Source: Lachnospiraceae bacterium NK4A179
Lineage (GTDB): Bacteria; Bacillota; Clostridia; Lachnospirales; Lachnospiraceae
Length of the DNA stretch: 64,000 nt
Assembly (NCBI GenBank): GCA_000421045.1
Contig: ATWC01000001.1
Span: 62,001 to 126,000, forward strand
Reading direction: 5' to 3'
The notes beneath the pieces were generated by a model. It ran no database searches and had not been told where the DNA came from. It saw only the letters and a program-made list of their open reading frames with translations. Positions 18,683 through 28,237 of the stretch are shown piece after piece (the stretch's first letter is position 1; every line of letters begins with the position of its first letter). The translations under genes and the position numbers were made by a program.

Positions 18683-19471
18683 TCAAATATAGTATTCCGG
18701 TTCAGGTTCCAGACTAGCCAGATGGAATCTGTCCAGTATCCTGTTCCTGTATTCGATAAAATTCTCACTTGCCCGGTTTCTTTTTTTAGAGAGATTTACA
18801 TCAAGTATCTCTGCGATCTTTCCGGGACGCGGTGTCATGATCACAATTCGATCAGAAAGATATACTGCTTCATCCACATCATGAGTTACCAGTATCATTG
18901 TTATGCCACTATTTCTCTGTATCTCAAGCAGCTTATCCTGGAGATCTGCCCTTGTAAAAGAATCAAGCGCCCCCATAGGTTCATCCAAGAGTAAAATCTC
19001 AGGATCGTTTATAAGCGACCTTGCAATCGCCACTCTTTGAGCCATTCCACCGCTTATCTGATGCGGATATGCTTTTTCAAAGCCCTGCAATCCGGTCAGT
19101 TCGATAAAATGCGGTATCTTATCCTTTTCCTTCCCATACACACCTCTGGCTTTTAAACCAGCAGCTATGTTCTGTTCAACTGTCAGCCAGGAAAACAATC
19201 CACCCTGCTGGAATACATATCCTCTTTTGGGATCAGGGCCTGTTATGGGAGTGTCACCAAGAGATACCGTACCTGATGCAGGCTTATCGAGCCCTGCGAT
19301 CAGGCGCAGCAATGTTGTCTTGCCGCATCCGGATGCACCGATGATCGAAATAAATTCGCCTTTACGCACCTCAAGATTTACATTCCTTAGTGCTTCAACC
19401 TCTTTCTCCTCATCATTTCCGCCATATGTTCTGTATATATTTTTAACAGTAAGGATCACATCATTTTTCAT
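18683..19471 (-). CDS. Sulfonate/nitrate/taurine-type ABC importer, ATP-binding subunit
   Basis: This 262-residue protein has Walker A GASGCGKTT, signature ISGGMAQRVAIARSL, Walker B ILLLDEPMGALD and H-loop VTHDVDEAV. The DEPxGALD and SGGMxQR forms are those of the SsuB/TauB/NrtD group. The ATG at 19471 overlaps the permease stop as ATGA, so I prefer it to an in-frame GTG 21 bp upstream. With the permease and lipoprotein it forms a complete importer, here probably for an organosulfur compound feeding the nitrogenase-like enzyme and MetY (inference from context). Confidence 0.88.
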   Translation of the reverse strand: MKNDVILTVKNIYRTYGGNDEEKEVEALRNVNLEVRKGEFISIIGASGCGKTTLLRLIAGLDKPASGTVSLGDTPITGPDPKRGYVFQQGGLFSWLTVEQNIAAGLKARGVYGKEKDKIPHFIELTGLQGFEKAYPHQISGGMAQRVAIARSLINDPEILLLDEPMGALDSFTRADLQDKLLEIQRNSGITMILVTHDVDEAVYLSDRIVIMTPRPGKIAEILDVNLSKKRNRASENFIEYRNRILDRFHLASLEPEPEYYI

Positions 19472-20496
19472 ACGACCAATCCTTTCTGCCACCTTAATAC
19501 ACGGTTGCGGATAATGCTTATGCCTTTTGATATAAGTGAAAAGAGAACTGCCATTACTACGATAGAAGCAAATACTTTATAATACGCACTCCATACTTTT
19601 GATGCATTTATATAATATCCAAGGCCTCCGGGCTGTCCCATCATTTCGGCCATTACAAGCGTTGTAAACGCAAACGCATTTGCCGTTCCGATACCCGTAA
19701 ATATATGAGGCATTGCATACGGTATAGCCACACGGAAGATCTGATACTTTGTATCAGCTCCAAGAGTCTTAGCCGCTTCAAACATAACCTTTGGTGTGCT
19801 CATGATCCCCTGTGCCGTAAGAGATGCTATAGGGAACCATGCACAGATGATTATCAGAAATACCGCTGCAGTAAACGGTGTCGGCAGAAGAGTCAGTGCA
19901 AAAGGCATCCATGCAACTGCAGGGATCACACCTGTAATATTAAGTACAGGCGTTACCCAATAGCTGATCTTTGGAAACCATCCGATAAGCACTCCTGTAC
20001 CGATCCCAAACAAAACTCCGAGACTGAATCCTGCCACATATAACCTGAGCGAATAAAGTGTATTGGTAAAAATATACTCAGGCTCTTCAAGAAACGCCTC
20101 TGCAATGCCGGCAGGCCCGGGAAAGAACGGCTGTGGCAGTATCTGAAGCTTTGTTCCGGTCACATCCCAAAGTGCCAGAGCAATACCGCATGCGAAACGA
20201 AATTTTGCTTTTTTGATATATGCCGCCCTGGCATTCTTGTCTGCATATGATAAGAATCCGGATATTATGTACCCAACAGCCAGTGCGATCAGTAGCAGAT
20301 CATAAAGATCATTCATATTGAAGACCAGTCTTCCGAACTGATAGTCTTTTATAACCACGCCCTCTGCAACCTGGGCAAATAATCTGTTCACAAGTATCGC
20401 GACAACAAATCCACCGGCCGAAAGAAAGAGATGTCCTGTATATTTCCGATTTGCTATAAAAACAGCTTTTTCACTTGTTTCAGCTACTGCTTCCAT
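19468..20496 (-). CDS. Sulfonate/nitrate/taurine-type ABC importer, permease
   Basis: This 342-residue protein has two additional N-terminal helices before the usual six of the SsuC/TauC family. The cytoplasmic coupling loop EAAKTLGADTKYQIFRVAIPYAMP matches the EAA motif of binding-protein-dependent permeases. AAGGAGG sits 6 bases before the ATG at 20496; a TTG 21 bp upstream opens the frame but lacks a ribosome site. The gene lies 29 bp after the binding-protein gene and overlaps the ATPase gene by 4 bp, so the three are translated together. Confidence 0.87.
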   Translation of the reverse strand: MEAVAETSEKAVFIANRKYTGHLFLSAGGFVVAILVNRLFAQVAEGVVIKDYQFGRLVFNMNDLYDLLLIALAVGYIISGFLSYADKNARAAYIKKAKFRFACGIALALWDVTGTKLQILPQPFFPGPAGIAEAFLEEPEYIFTNTLYSLRLYVAGFSLGVLFGIGTGVLIGWFPKISYWVTPVLNITGVIPAVAWMPFALTLLPTPFTAAVFLIIICAWFPIASLTAQGIMSTPKVMFEAAKTLGADTKYQIFRVAIPYAMPHIFTGIGTANAFAFTTLVMAEMMGQPGGLGYYINASKVWSAYYKVFASIVVMAVLFSLISKGISIIRNRVLRWQKGLVV

Positions 20497-20525
20497 TAGT
20501 TTCCTCCTTAATTCCAAAACCGCCT

Positions 20526-21614
20526 TTATTTGGAGAGATCTTCATCAGAAATATCAAAATAAGCTTTCTCTATAAACTCATCCGCAGGTGTTTTAAGATA
20601 ACCTATGTTATTGAGCGCCTTGGAAAAGTACAGAACATTTTCTTTAGTGTTCTGGGAATTGCTTTTCCTTGTTTCTTCAGACGGATATTCATAGGATGTA
20701 ATAAGTTCTATCGCAAGATCCTTATCTTCTATCTGTGAATACTTTCCTTCGATAATAATATTAACTGCTTCTTCCGGGTTCTTGCTAATAAAGTCCTGTG
20801 CCTTCCTGATAGCTCTAAGCATTGCATATATCTCTTCAGGGTCCTCTTTAAGAACTTTGTTGGAACCATAGATAAAGCAGCAATACTTACCTGCAAAGGG
20901 CTCATCTGTAGTGATATTGAGGATAGTGCGGACTGATCCAGCCTTTTCAGCAACAGATGCTAAAGGATCCCACATTGCAGCCACATCAATATCTCCGTTT
21001 TTGAGTGCTTCCAACTCGAGCGAGCCATCTGAAAAAGCTACGAATGTAACTTCACCAGCAGAAGCCGCAGCTGAAATCCCTGCATTTTCAAGCCACACGC
21101 TGGCTACCTGATAAGGTGTGCCGCCTATCTCATCAACACCAATGGTAAGACCCTTAAGATCCTCTGCCTTCTGTATGGGAGAATCAGGTTTTACAACAAG
21201 CTTGATACATCCGTTATGAAGACCGTCTATAACACTTACTTCCACACCGGATTCGATCGAAGGGAAGAACTGAAAGTCACCGTTTGTGATAGGGATACTT
21301 CCATTATTCAGTCCCACCTTACGAGTCTCGGAATCAGCAGAGATAAGAGTTACCTTAACGCCTTCTTCAGCAAAATATCCGTTTTCATAAGCTATATATA
21401 AAGGTGCTCCGCAAAGCGCTCCGTCAAGAGCCGGAAGATCTGCTTCCCACTTATAATCTGCAGTGGTTTCGGTTGTGGTTTCGGTTGTGGTTTCAGCTGT
21501 TTTTCCCTCTGGAGCTGCGGGCGCAGGTGATGAAGATGCCACTCCACATCCGGTGAAAAGTATCGCAGATATGAGACCTACGGTTCCAAGTGTGCGTCGG
21601 ATTTTTTTGTTCAT
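20526..21614 (-). CDS. Sulfonate/nitrate/taurine-type ABC importer, substrate-binding lipoprotein
   Basis: This 362-residue lipoprotein has signal and lipobox LFTGC (Cys23), then a Thr/Glu-rich linker (about 30-50) and an NMT1/SsuA-like periplasmic-binding fold. GAPLYIAYENGYFAEEGVKVTL near residue 65, and KAEDLKGLTIGVDEIGGTPYQ in the middle, are characteristic. The family binds alkanesulfonates, taurine, nitrate, thiamine precursors or aromatic sulfur compounds. Placement between metY and the transporter genes in a nitrogenase-like operon argues for an organosulfur ligand. The absence of an SsuD/TauD oxygenase fits an anaerobe using a reductive route. Confidence 0.85.
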   Translation of the reverse strand: MNKKIRRTLGTVGLISAILFTGCGVASSSPAPAAPEGKTAETTTETTTETTADYKWEADLPALDGALCGAPLYIAYENGYFAEEGVKVTLISADSETRKVGLNNGSIPITNGDFQFFPSIESGVEVSVIDGLHNGCIKLVVKPDSPIQKAEDLKGLTIGVDEIGGTPYQVASVWLENAGISAAASAGEVTFVAFSDGSLELEALKNGDIDVAAMWDPLASVAEKAGSVRTILNITTDEPFAGKYCCFIYGSNKVLKEDPEEIYAMLRAIRKAQDFISKNPEEAVNIIIEGKYSQIEDKDLAIELITSYEYPSEETRKSNSQNTKENVLYFSKALNNIGYLKTPADEFIEKAYFDISDEDLSK

Positions 21615-21670
21615 ATTTTTTCTCCTTTGTTTAGTCCTTATGTTTATGCCGTCAATGTTGTTTCAACTTA

Positions 21671-22990
21671 TTATTCTGAAAATGCGATTTTAAAAGCCTG
21701 TTCCAGATCGGCGATCAGATCATCCACATCTTCAAGACCCGCAGATATTCTTATAAGATTATCCGGTATATCTGCGATCTTCTTTTCCTTATCTTCAAGC
21801 TCAGAATGTGTTGTATCCGGAGAATCAACTATAAGACTTCTTACATCACCAAGATTCACATGATAATGGAAAAGTTTTGTTGAATTCAGGAATAGCTCCT
21901 TTTGCTCCTGTGAACCGATAAAGCCGAACGAAAGGATTCCGCCTGCTCCGTTAGGAAGATTCTTCTTCGCAATATCATAGAAAGAACTGGAGAAAAGTCC
22001 CGGATATCTGACAAAATTTACATGTTCATTATCTTCAAGGTACTGTGCCAGCTTAAGAGCAGTCTTTGACTGTCTTGAAAGTCTTTCGGAAAGGGTTTCT
22101 ATGCCAAGCACGGTAAGATATGCATCAAAAGGTGACAGAACAGAACCAACCAGATCAAGATATTTTACCCTGAGTCTTACTGTAAACGGAGTTTCAGGGA
22201 AAACTTCTGTAACAGTCCTCCAATTACCGGCATCATCCCTGAGCGTATAATACTTCTCATCAAACTGCGGATAATGTCCATTGTTGTAATTGAATTTACC
22301 GCTTTCAAGAACTATACCTGCGATCGCATTTCCATGACCGTTTAAACCTTTTGTTGCAGAATAAACAACAATATCTGCTCCGTGTTCAAAAGGTTTGTAA
22401 AGATACGGCGTAGCACCCGTATTATCTACAACGAGAACTATACCGTGATCATGTGCAACCTTTGCGATCGCATCAATATCAAGTACATATGCGTTGGGAT
22501 TGCTTATGCTCTCTACAAAGATAGCTCTTGTATCAGGCTTAATCTCATCAGCAAGCAATTCAGGTTCAAGTATGTGTTCCGCAGTATCGATATGTATCCC
22601 GAAAGGCTCATACACCTTTTTGAAACCATCAACACTTCCACCATAAATATAAGGTGAAACAAGCACTCTGCCGCCGCCTTCAGCTAGGTTGAATATAGTG
22701 TTGCTGATCGCAGCCATTCCCGAAGCAACCGTAACTGCACCGGCTGCGCCGTCAAGTTTGCTTATTTTTTCCTCAAGGACTAAATTTGTAGGATTGGAAT
22801 CCCTTGTGTAAAGGAAACCTGTTTTCTTCAGTCCAAAAAGATCATGGGCCTCCTGCACATCCTCAAACTCAAATGCTGCAGTTGCATAGATCGGAAGTGA
22901 AACCGCCTTTAAGTTTTCATACGGATCATATCCTGCAGTTATTCTCTGTGTATCAAATCTGTAACCTTTATCGTCTGCTCTGTATGCCAT
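21671..22990 (-). CDS. metY: O-acetylhomoserine sulfhydrylase (homocysteine/methionine synthase type)
   Basis: This 439-residue PLP enzyme of the Cys/Met metabolism family has the PLP-binding Lys in VVYSATKGLNGHGNAIAG, a substrate/PLP loop ASGMAAIS and the Asp in VVDNTGATPYLYKP. Length and the FDTQRITAGYDP opening fit O-acetylhomoserine sulfhydrylase rather than the shorter gamma-lyases. It condenses O-acetylhomoserine with sulfide to homocysteine, or with methanethiol to methionine. The ATG at 22990 follows TTGGAGAA and is preferred to a TTG 15 bp upstream. Its place directly after the nitrogenase-like nifH gene is the main hint that the operon releases sulfide or methanethiol. Confidence 0.87.
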   Translation of the reverse strand: MAYRADDKGYRFDTQRITAGYDPYENLKAVSLPIYATAAFEFEDVQEAHDLFGLKKTGFLYTRDSNPTNLVLEEKISKLDGAAGAVTVASGMAAISNTIFNLAEGGGRVLVSPYIYGGSVDGFKKVYEPFGIHIDTAEHILEPELLADEIKPDTRAIFVESISNPNAYVLDIDAIAKVAHDHGIVLVVDNTGATPYLYKPFEHGADIVVYSATKGLNGHGNAIAGIVLESGKFNYNNGHYPQFDEKYYTLRDDAGNWRTVTEVFPETPFTVRLRVKYLDLVGSVLSPFDAYLTVLGIETLSERLSRQSKTALKLAQYLEDNEHVNFVRYPGLFSSSFYDIAKKNLPNGAGGILSFGFIGSQEQKELFLNSTKLFHYHVNLGDVRSLIVDSPDTTHSELEDKEKKIADIPDNLIRISAGLEDVDDLIADLEQAFKIAFSE

Positions 22991-23044
22991 GTTAGTATTC
23001 TCCAATCTGATCGTATGTACTCAATGATCGATCGCTGCGATATG

Positions 23045-23917
<873 letters not shown>

Positions 23918-23987
23918 TTAACCTTTTTCTTTTCTGTTAATTTGTTGTGTAATAAAAAGTGCGATCAGTAATTGCGCTTTCAAATTT

Positions 23988-24896
23988 TTAGCCGTGGCTG
24001 AAATTCTGTGTCGGCTCCTGTTCAGAACCGTATATAAGCTTTGAAATATTCTCACCGCCTGGTATACCCACAGCATCAGCGCGGCATCTTTTGCAATGCA
24101 TGAATACATCGATATATTCGCCTGCCTTGCTTCTGGTTTCATCTATCTCTTTGCAGGTCGGTGCTCTGCATCCTGACAGCTGCGCCTGAGGGATAAGCGG
24201 GATAATGTTGTATATCTTTGCTCCCGCAGCTGCAACCAGTTTTGCCACAGCAGGAACATGCTCCATATTGATTTCAGGGACTAACACGGTATTTACCTTT
24301 ATCGTTATCCCTGCAGCTGCCACTTCCCTTATTCCGCTGATCTGATTATGGATAAGTATCTCTGCAGCTTCTTTTCCGGAGTACTGCTTTCCGTGATAGA
24401 CGATCATATTGTTTAACTTAGCCTCTATCTCAGGATCTACTGCATTTACTGTAACCGTAAGTGAATCGATACCTATATCTATGATCTCTGCAGCCTTATC
24501 CGGCAGGAGCAGACCGTTTGTACTCATGCACTTGATGATCTTCGGATATTTCTCTTTGATCTTTCTAAAAGTCTCCAGTGCATAATCCGTCGCAAGCGTA
24601 TCTCCGGGACCTGCTATACCGGCAACCGTGATATCTGGATTGATAGCGATCGCTTTTCCGACCGCCTCAACTGCTTCATCCGGCGTGATCACAGTACTGC
24701 TGACTCCGGGTCTGTCTTCGTAGTCATTTATATCCCTTCTGCAAAACCGGCAGGCTATATTACATCCGGGCGACACAGGCAGATGTATCCTGCCTTTGTT
24801 ATTAGCATGTTTCCTTGCAAAGCACGGATGATTTAATGTCAATTCTGTATAACTGGTTCCCAAATCAAACCGCCTCTCTCTGCCCAAAGTGTTCAT
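23988..24896 (-). CDS. NifB-like radical SAM cofactor synthase (NifX-less form)
   Basis: This 302-residue protein has the radical SAM Cys triad at Cys45, Cys49 and Cys52 (GCNIACRFC), and the NifB-specific HPC (Cys25) and HCKRCRADAVG near the C-terminus. It lacks the C-terminal NifX domain, as archaeal NifB does; that domain is encoded separately just upstream. NifB makes the 8Fe-9S-carbide core (L-cluster/NifB-co) from 4Fe-4S clusters and SAM. The annotated ATG overlaps the previous gene by 32 bp and has a weak ribosome site. A TTG at 24863, placed 1 bp after that gene's stop and 9 bases after AGAGAGG, is a credible alternative start that keeps every motif. Confidence 0.87.
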   Translation of the reverse strand: MNTLGRERRFDLGTSYTELTLNHPCFARKHANNKGRIHLPVSPGCNIACRFCRRDINDYEDRPGVSSTVITPDEAVEAVGKAIAINPDITVAGIAGPGDTLATDYALETFRKIKEKYPKIIKCMSTNGLLLPDKAAEIIDIGIDSLTVTVNAVDPEIEAKLNNMIVYHGKQYSGKEAAEILIHNQISGIREVAAAGITIKVNTVLVPEINMEHVPAVAKLVAAAGAKIYNIIPLIPQAQLSGCRAPTCKEIDETRSKAGEYIDVFMHCKRCRADAVGIPGGENISKLIYGSEQEPTQNFSHG

Positions 24897-25209
24897 CCAG
24901 CAGTTCGGATACTATCTTGTCTATAAAGCCATGAGCCTCGAAAACCCTGATTCCCTGCCGGATCATATGGTATGCAGCCGATTCACCGATCTTTAATACG
25001 AAGACTGCGTCAACATCCTTAAGCAATCTTGTGACCTCATCGAATCCGCCCTCACAATGCCCCTTGCAGAGAGGATTGGCTCTTCTTTCTTCCACATATG
25101 TCACTTCACCACCTGCCAGATCATATATCTGAAAATAATCAGCAGATCCAAAGTGTTCATCTATATATGCATTATTGGAAGATGCAAATGCTATTCTTGT
25201 TGTTCTCAT
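24865..25209 (-). CDS. NifX/NafY-like dinitrogenase iron-cofactor-binding domain protein
   Basis: This 114-residue single-domain protein has the motifs IAFASSN, IDEHFGSADYFQIYD and a conserved Gly-rich end, as in the dinitrogenase iron-molybdenum cofactor (NifX/NifB C-terminal) family. Members bind the NifB product or FeMo-co and hand it to the apo-enzyme. The ATG at 25209 has GGAGG 5 bases upstream; longer frames overlap the K gene and lack a site. CKGHC in the middle is a possible metal-binding pair. It lies between the K and B genes, as expected for a carrier between synthase and enzyme. Confidence 0.8.
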   Translation of the reverse strand: MRTTRIAFASSNNAYIDEHFGSADYFQIYDLAGGEVTYVEERRANPLCKGHCEGGFDEVTRLLKDVDAVFVLKIGESAAYHMIRQGIRVFEAHGFIDKIVSELLDEHFGQREAV

Positions 25210-25228
25210 AATTTCCTCCATCCTATCC

Positions 25229-26569
25229 TTATGCAAACTTTGATAATGTTCCGCTGTAAATATCCTCAATAAGTCTGAGACCACCGGAGAATCCTACATA
25301 ATTTGCATTCAGGACCATTCGATAATCTGTAGGCAATGCAGCATTGATAAAATCAAATCCTCTGTCATCAGCTAACTTCTTATCCCATCCTGATCCGATG
25401 ATCAGGCCCTTGCCCCTGTGGCTTAAGGATTTTATCTTCTCCTGAGCCCTTCCGGCATCAGGAAGGAAGAAGACTTCAATATCTCTTTTTTCTGAAATAG
25501 ACTGAAGTTCATCAGCTATCTTCTGCTGGAATTTCTCCGGAGTGTCATCCACTATAAACTGTTCCTTCGGGATAACTCCTGTTTCATTTAACAGGAATTT
25601 GGAAAGTCCCAGAACATAGCTTGCGTCATGAATGATGTGTACATATCCCGGCAGACCGTATCTGAATTCCAGAAGGAAGGTTGCCAGTTCTTCGATCTCG
25701 GCATAATAAGCTGCATCTTCTTTCTTCAGATACTTCCTTACTGCCAGCTCGTTAATGTCAGCTCCGTTCTCTATAGCAAATGCAACTACCGCATTCAGGA
25801 ATTTTTCAGTTTCATTAGCACCGATCGGCATATTCGGATACTGAAGGAACGGCTGTCCGTATAAATCCTTAAGATGCTCCACTATCGGAAGGCCGTACCA
25901 CGGAGATACCAGAATGTTAAAATTGGCTTCCGGTATCTGTTGCCATTCCTTAACGCCTTTAGACTCAGAGCCAAACAGGATATTTACCTCGAGTCCTACA
26001 GCTTCAAGCAGGCGCTTATATTCAGCAAGATTTCCTTTCCAGAACAGATCCTGGTAAGGGATCGAAGCAAACAGATTAACTGTGTTTTTGCGGCTTCTGA
26101 AAGTGCTTTCGTTCTCGAAACCTGACACATACTGATCGATGATCGCATTAACAACCGCTGAATGTGCTACAAAGTTATTGCTTTTAAATCCCGGGCTTTC
26201 AACATATACTACAGGCTTGCCCTGATCTCTGAATTCTTCCGCTACGGAAGCCACATCATCACCGACTATTCCTGCAGTACATCCCGTGAATATTACCTGC
26301 AGATCCGAATCAAGTATCTTGTAGGAATTCTCAAGCAGCTCCCTTAATTTATTTATTCCGCCAAATACAACTTCTTTCTCCGAGAAATTGGTGCAGGGTA
26401 CTGTGCTTCCTCCTGCATATCCTTTGTTCCTTGAAAAGAATTCAGATACATTGTCTCCGCATCCGGGTCCCGAATGAAGAATGGGAAGCGCCTTAGGTAT
26501 TGCTACTACGCTCTGCATAGCTCCCAGCGCACATGTAAATCTTTCCTGTTCTATTATTCCTGCTCCCAT
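25229..26569 (-). CDS. Nitrogenase-like component 1 beta subunit (NifK/MarK homologue)
   Basis: This 446-residue protein of the oxidoreductase/nitrogenase component 1 family is shorter than typical NifK (about 520). Cys13 (FTCALG), Cys37 (GPGCGD) and Cys97 (FTGCTAGIVGDD) line up with the three P-cluster ligands of NifK. The ATG at 26569 is 1 bp after the D-gene stop with GGTGG upstream; the longer frame to 26656 overlaps the D gene and is rejected. It pairs with the D subunit as an alpha2beta2 tetramer that receives electrons from the NifH-like protein. It could also be read as NifN-like, but no second K exists here, so it is most likely the catalytic partner. Confidence 0.83.
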   Translation of the reverse strand: MGAGIIEQERFTCALGAMQSVVAIPKALPILHSGPGCGDNVSEFFSRNKGYAGGSTVPCTNFSEKEVVFGGINKLRELLENSYKILDSDLQVIFTGCTAGIVGDDVASVAEEFRDQGKPVVYVESPGFKSNNFVAHSAVVNAIIDQYVSGFENESTFRSRKNTVNLFASIPYQDLFWKGNLAEYKRLLEAVGLEVNILFGSESKGVKEWQQIPEANFNILVSPWYGLPIVEHLKDLYGQPFLQYPNMPIGANETEKFLNAVVAFAIENGADINELAVRKYLKKEDAAYYAEIEELATFLLEFRYGLPGYVHIIHDASYVLGLSKFLLNETGVIPKEQFIVDDTPEKFQQKIADELQSISEKRDIEVFFLPDAGRAQEKIKSLSHRGKGLIIGSGWDKKLADDRGFDFINAALPTDYRMVLNANYVGFSGGLRLIEDIYSGTLSKFA

Positions 26570-26570
26570 T

Positions 26571-28061
26571 TCATACCACCTCTTTTTTCTTTGCTTCTTT
26601 AAGGAACATATCCGGACTCTGTTCCATCCACCAGTCTGTATAAGGATTGATCGCATGCTTTGAAAGATTCTTTACAAATTCATCATTCTCAAGAGCATCG
26701 ACCACCTTTTCGCCGTAATTTACTAGGCCTTCATATCCCATATTTGCCTGCTCATCTTCAACCAAAAGTGCAGGTATTCCAAGTTTTGCAGCCCACAATG
26801 TGATACCGCCGTGTCTTGCAAGAAGGATATCCGGTCTGATCCTGTTGAGTACATTTACGAACTCAAACTCCTGCTTCGAGCAGACATTGTAATTCGGTAC
26901 ATCGCCATAATCCTTAACTCTTCTTGAGAGCAGATCAGCTGCTTCAAAGCCTGAATCAAATTTAGGATCATGATGGAAGACACTTGCTCCGGCTGCCTCC
27001 ATGCCAAGGTCTCCTACTATGTTCAGAAGAGCATGTCCATGAGCCGAACCGGCTGTTACATATGCCCTTACTCCCTTAAGTTTCTTTCTGAGTTCTTCTA
27101 TCTTGGGCAGATACTCTTCTTTCTTCTGATGTATAACCTCTTCTGCCACGTCCTCTTTTCCAAGGAGCTTTCCAAGCTCTCTGAACCACCTGTCAGTCTG
27201 TATGATTCCGTAAGGTGCTGCAGTTTTGATCTCAGGTACACCGAATTCCTGTTCAAGAGCCGCTCCAAGGTACGAGCCAAGTGTCGGACATATCTGAACT
27301 GTTGCTATAGCTTCAGATGCATGACCCAGTCCATCCACCGTCGAAAACGGTGTTATCAGATTAGGCTTTACACCAAAGGGTTCGAACCATTTGGTGAAGA
27401 CATCCGATCCCCAGAAATTGATAACGTTGATAACATCCTTTCTTTTCTGTACAGGAGGCTTTACAAGCTTCCTTACGATCCCGTGATAACCGGCATCAAA
27501 ACCTGTAGTCCATACTGTTGACTTGAAACCTTCACAGAAGATAGCCACTACCGGCTTGCCGATCTCGGCTTCTGCCTCATCACATACGCTTTCTATATCA
27601 TCACCTATGATGGCTGATGCGCATGAACTGAGAACAAATATTGCCGATGCTTCAGTCCTCTCATTTACTTCGCGGATCGCTGCCGCAAGTTTTCTTGCAC
27701 CACCGTATACCGTGTCAGTTTCCTTCAGATTGGTGGAATACATCCTTCTTGTGGTAGGATCCTTGATCCCTCTTCTGGGATTTGCATTTACCAGATAGGT
27801 GAATTCAAATTCATGAAGGCAGGAAGAGCATCCAACCGGTCCGTGTATGATAACTGCAGCATCCTGTATCAGTGATACCATGCAGGCAGCTTTTGATATT
27901 GAACAGCCGGCGCACTGGGAAAAACCTCTTCCTCTGTTACCGGGATGACCGCAGCAGGACTTTTCAACCAGATCCTCAGCAGTTCCCTGATAACCTGTTA
28001 TCGATCCAAGCCTGATCTCTCTGATAGATACTTCGGGTATACTTAAATCAATTTGGCTCAT
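26571..28061 (-). CDS. Nitrogenase-like component 1 alpha subunit (NifD/MarD homologue)
   Basis: This 496-residue protein is similar in length to NifD. P-cluster-type ligands are visible: Cys53 (in CAGC), Cys78 (HGPVGC) and Cys147 (SSCASAIIGDD). Cys258 in VQICPTLGSYLG aligns with the NifD cofactor Cys275, so a metallocluster is probably bound. The region equivalent to cofactor His442 reads LLVEDEQANMGYEG and has no His, unlike nitrogenase. Extra Cys residues (36, 37, 50, 60, 81) lie near the cluster site. With no nifE/nifN nearby, this fits the methylthio-alkane reductase-like clade better than true nitrogenase. GGAGAA precedes the ATG. It is the first gene of the operon, behind an attenuator-type leader. 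Confidence 0.85.
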   Translation of the reverse strand: MSQIDLSIPEVSIREIRLGSITGYQGTAEDLVEKSCCGHPGNRGRGFSQCAGCSISKAACMVSLIQDAAVIIHGPVGCSSCLHEFEFTYLVNANPRRGIKDPTTRRMYSTNLKETDTVYGGARKLAAAIREVNERTEASAIFVLSSCASAIIGDDIESVCDEAEAEIGKPVVAIFCEGFKSTVWTTGFDAGYHGIVRKLVKPPVQKRKDVINVINFWGSDVFTKWFEPFGVKPNLITPFSTVDGLGHASEAIATVQICPTLGSYLGAALEQEFGVPEIKTAAPYGIIQTDRWFRELGKLLGKEDVAEEVIHQKKEEYLPKIEELRKKLKGVRAYVTAGSAHGHALLNIVGDLGMEAAGASVFHHDPKFDSGFEAADLLSRRVKDYGDVPNYNVCSKQEFEFVNVLNRIRPDILLARHGGITLWAAKLGIPALLVEDEQANMGYEGLVNYGEKVVDALENDEFVKNLSKHAINPYTDWWMEQSPDMFLKEAKKKEVV

Positions 28062-28111
28062 AATTTAGTTCTCCAATTCCCTTTCTTTTTGATTGATTGA
28101 TTTTTAGGCGC

Positions 28112-28149
28112 AAAAAAACCCGGAATCTTTTAAAAGCGCAGATTCCGGG
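28112..28149 (-). terminator. Intrinsic terminator (attenuator) before the nitrogenase-like operon
   Basis: The perfect 10-bp stem CCCGGAATCT/AGATTCCGGG is followed by T7 on the minus strand. It lies between the leader ORF and the D gene, 50 bp before its ATG. Since no gene ends here except the leader ORF, it must regulate entry into the operon. Confidence 0.88.
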
Positions 28150-28237
28150 CAGATTTCAATAACTATGTTTACGGATCTATATCTATGAATACACAAAATT
28201 ATACTCACATTCCGACATAGCAATACTGCCCGGTCTG
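28139..28237 (-). promoter_or_regulatory. Antiterminator pairing between leader ORF and terminator arm
   Basis: CCGGGCAG at 28226-28233 (codons 24-26 of the leader ORF) is exactly complementary to CTGCCCGG at 28145-28152. CAGA/TCTG (28234-28237 with 28139-28142) extends it beyond a 2-base bulge. This pairing consumes the 5' arm of the terminator, so the two structures exclude each other. Coordinates are read on the minus strand. Confidence 0.65.

Noticed and set aside
21615-23044. SAM or T-box riboswitch in front of metY
   Set aside because: The spacers of 39-56 bp are too short and no conserved core was found; control appears to be at the head of the operon.
26570-26656. 29-residue N-terminal extension of the K subunit
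   Set aside because: It overlaps the D gene fully and lacks a ribosome site; the ATG at 26569 has one.
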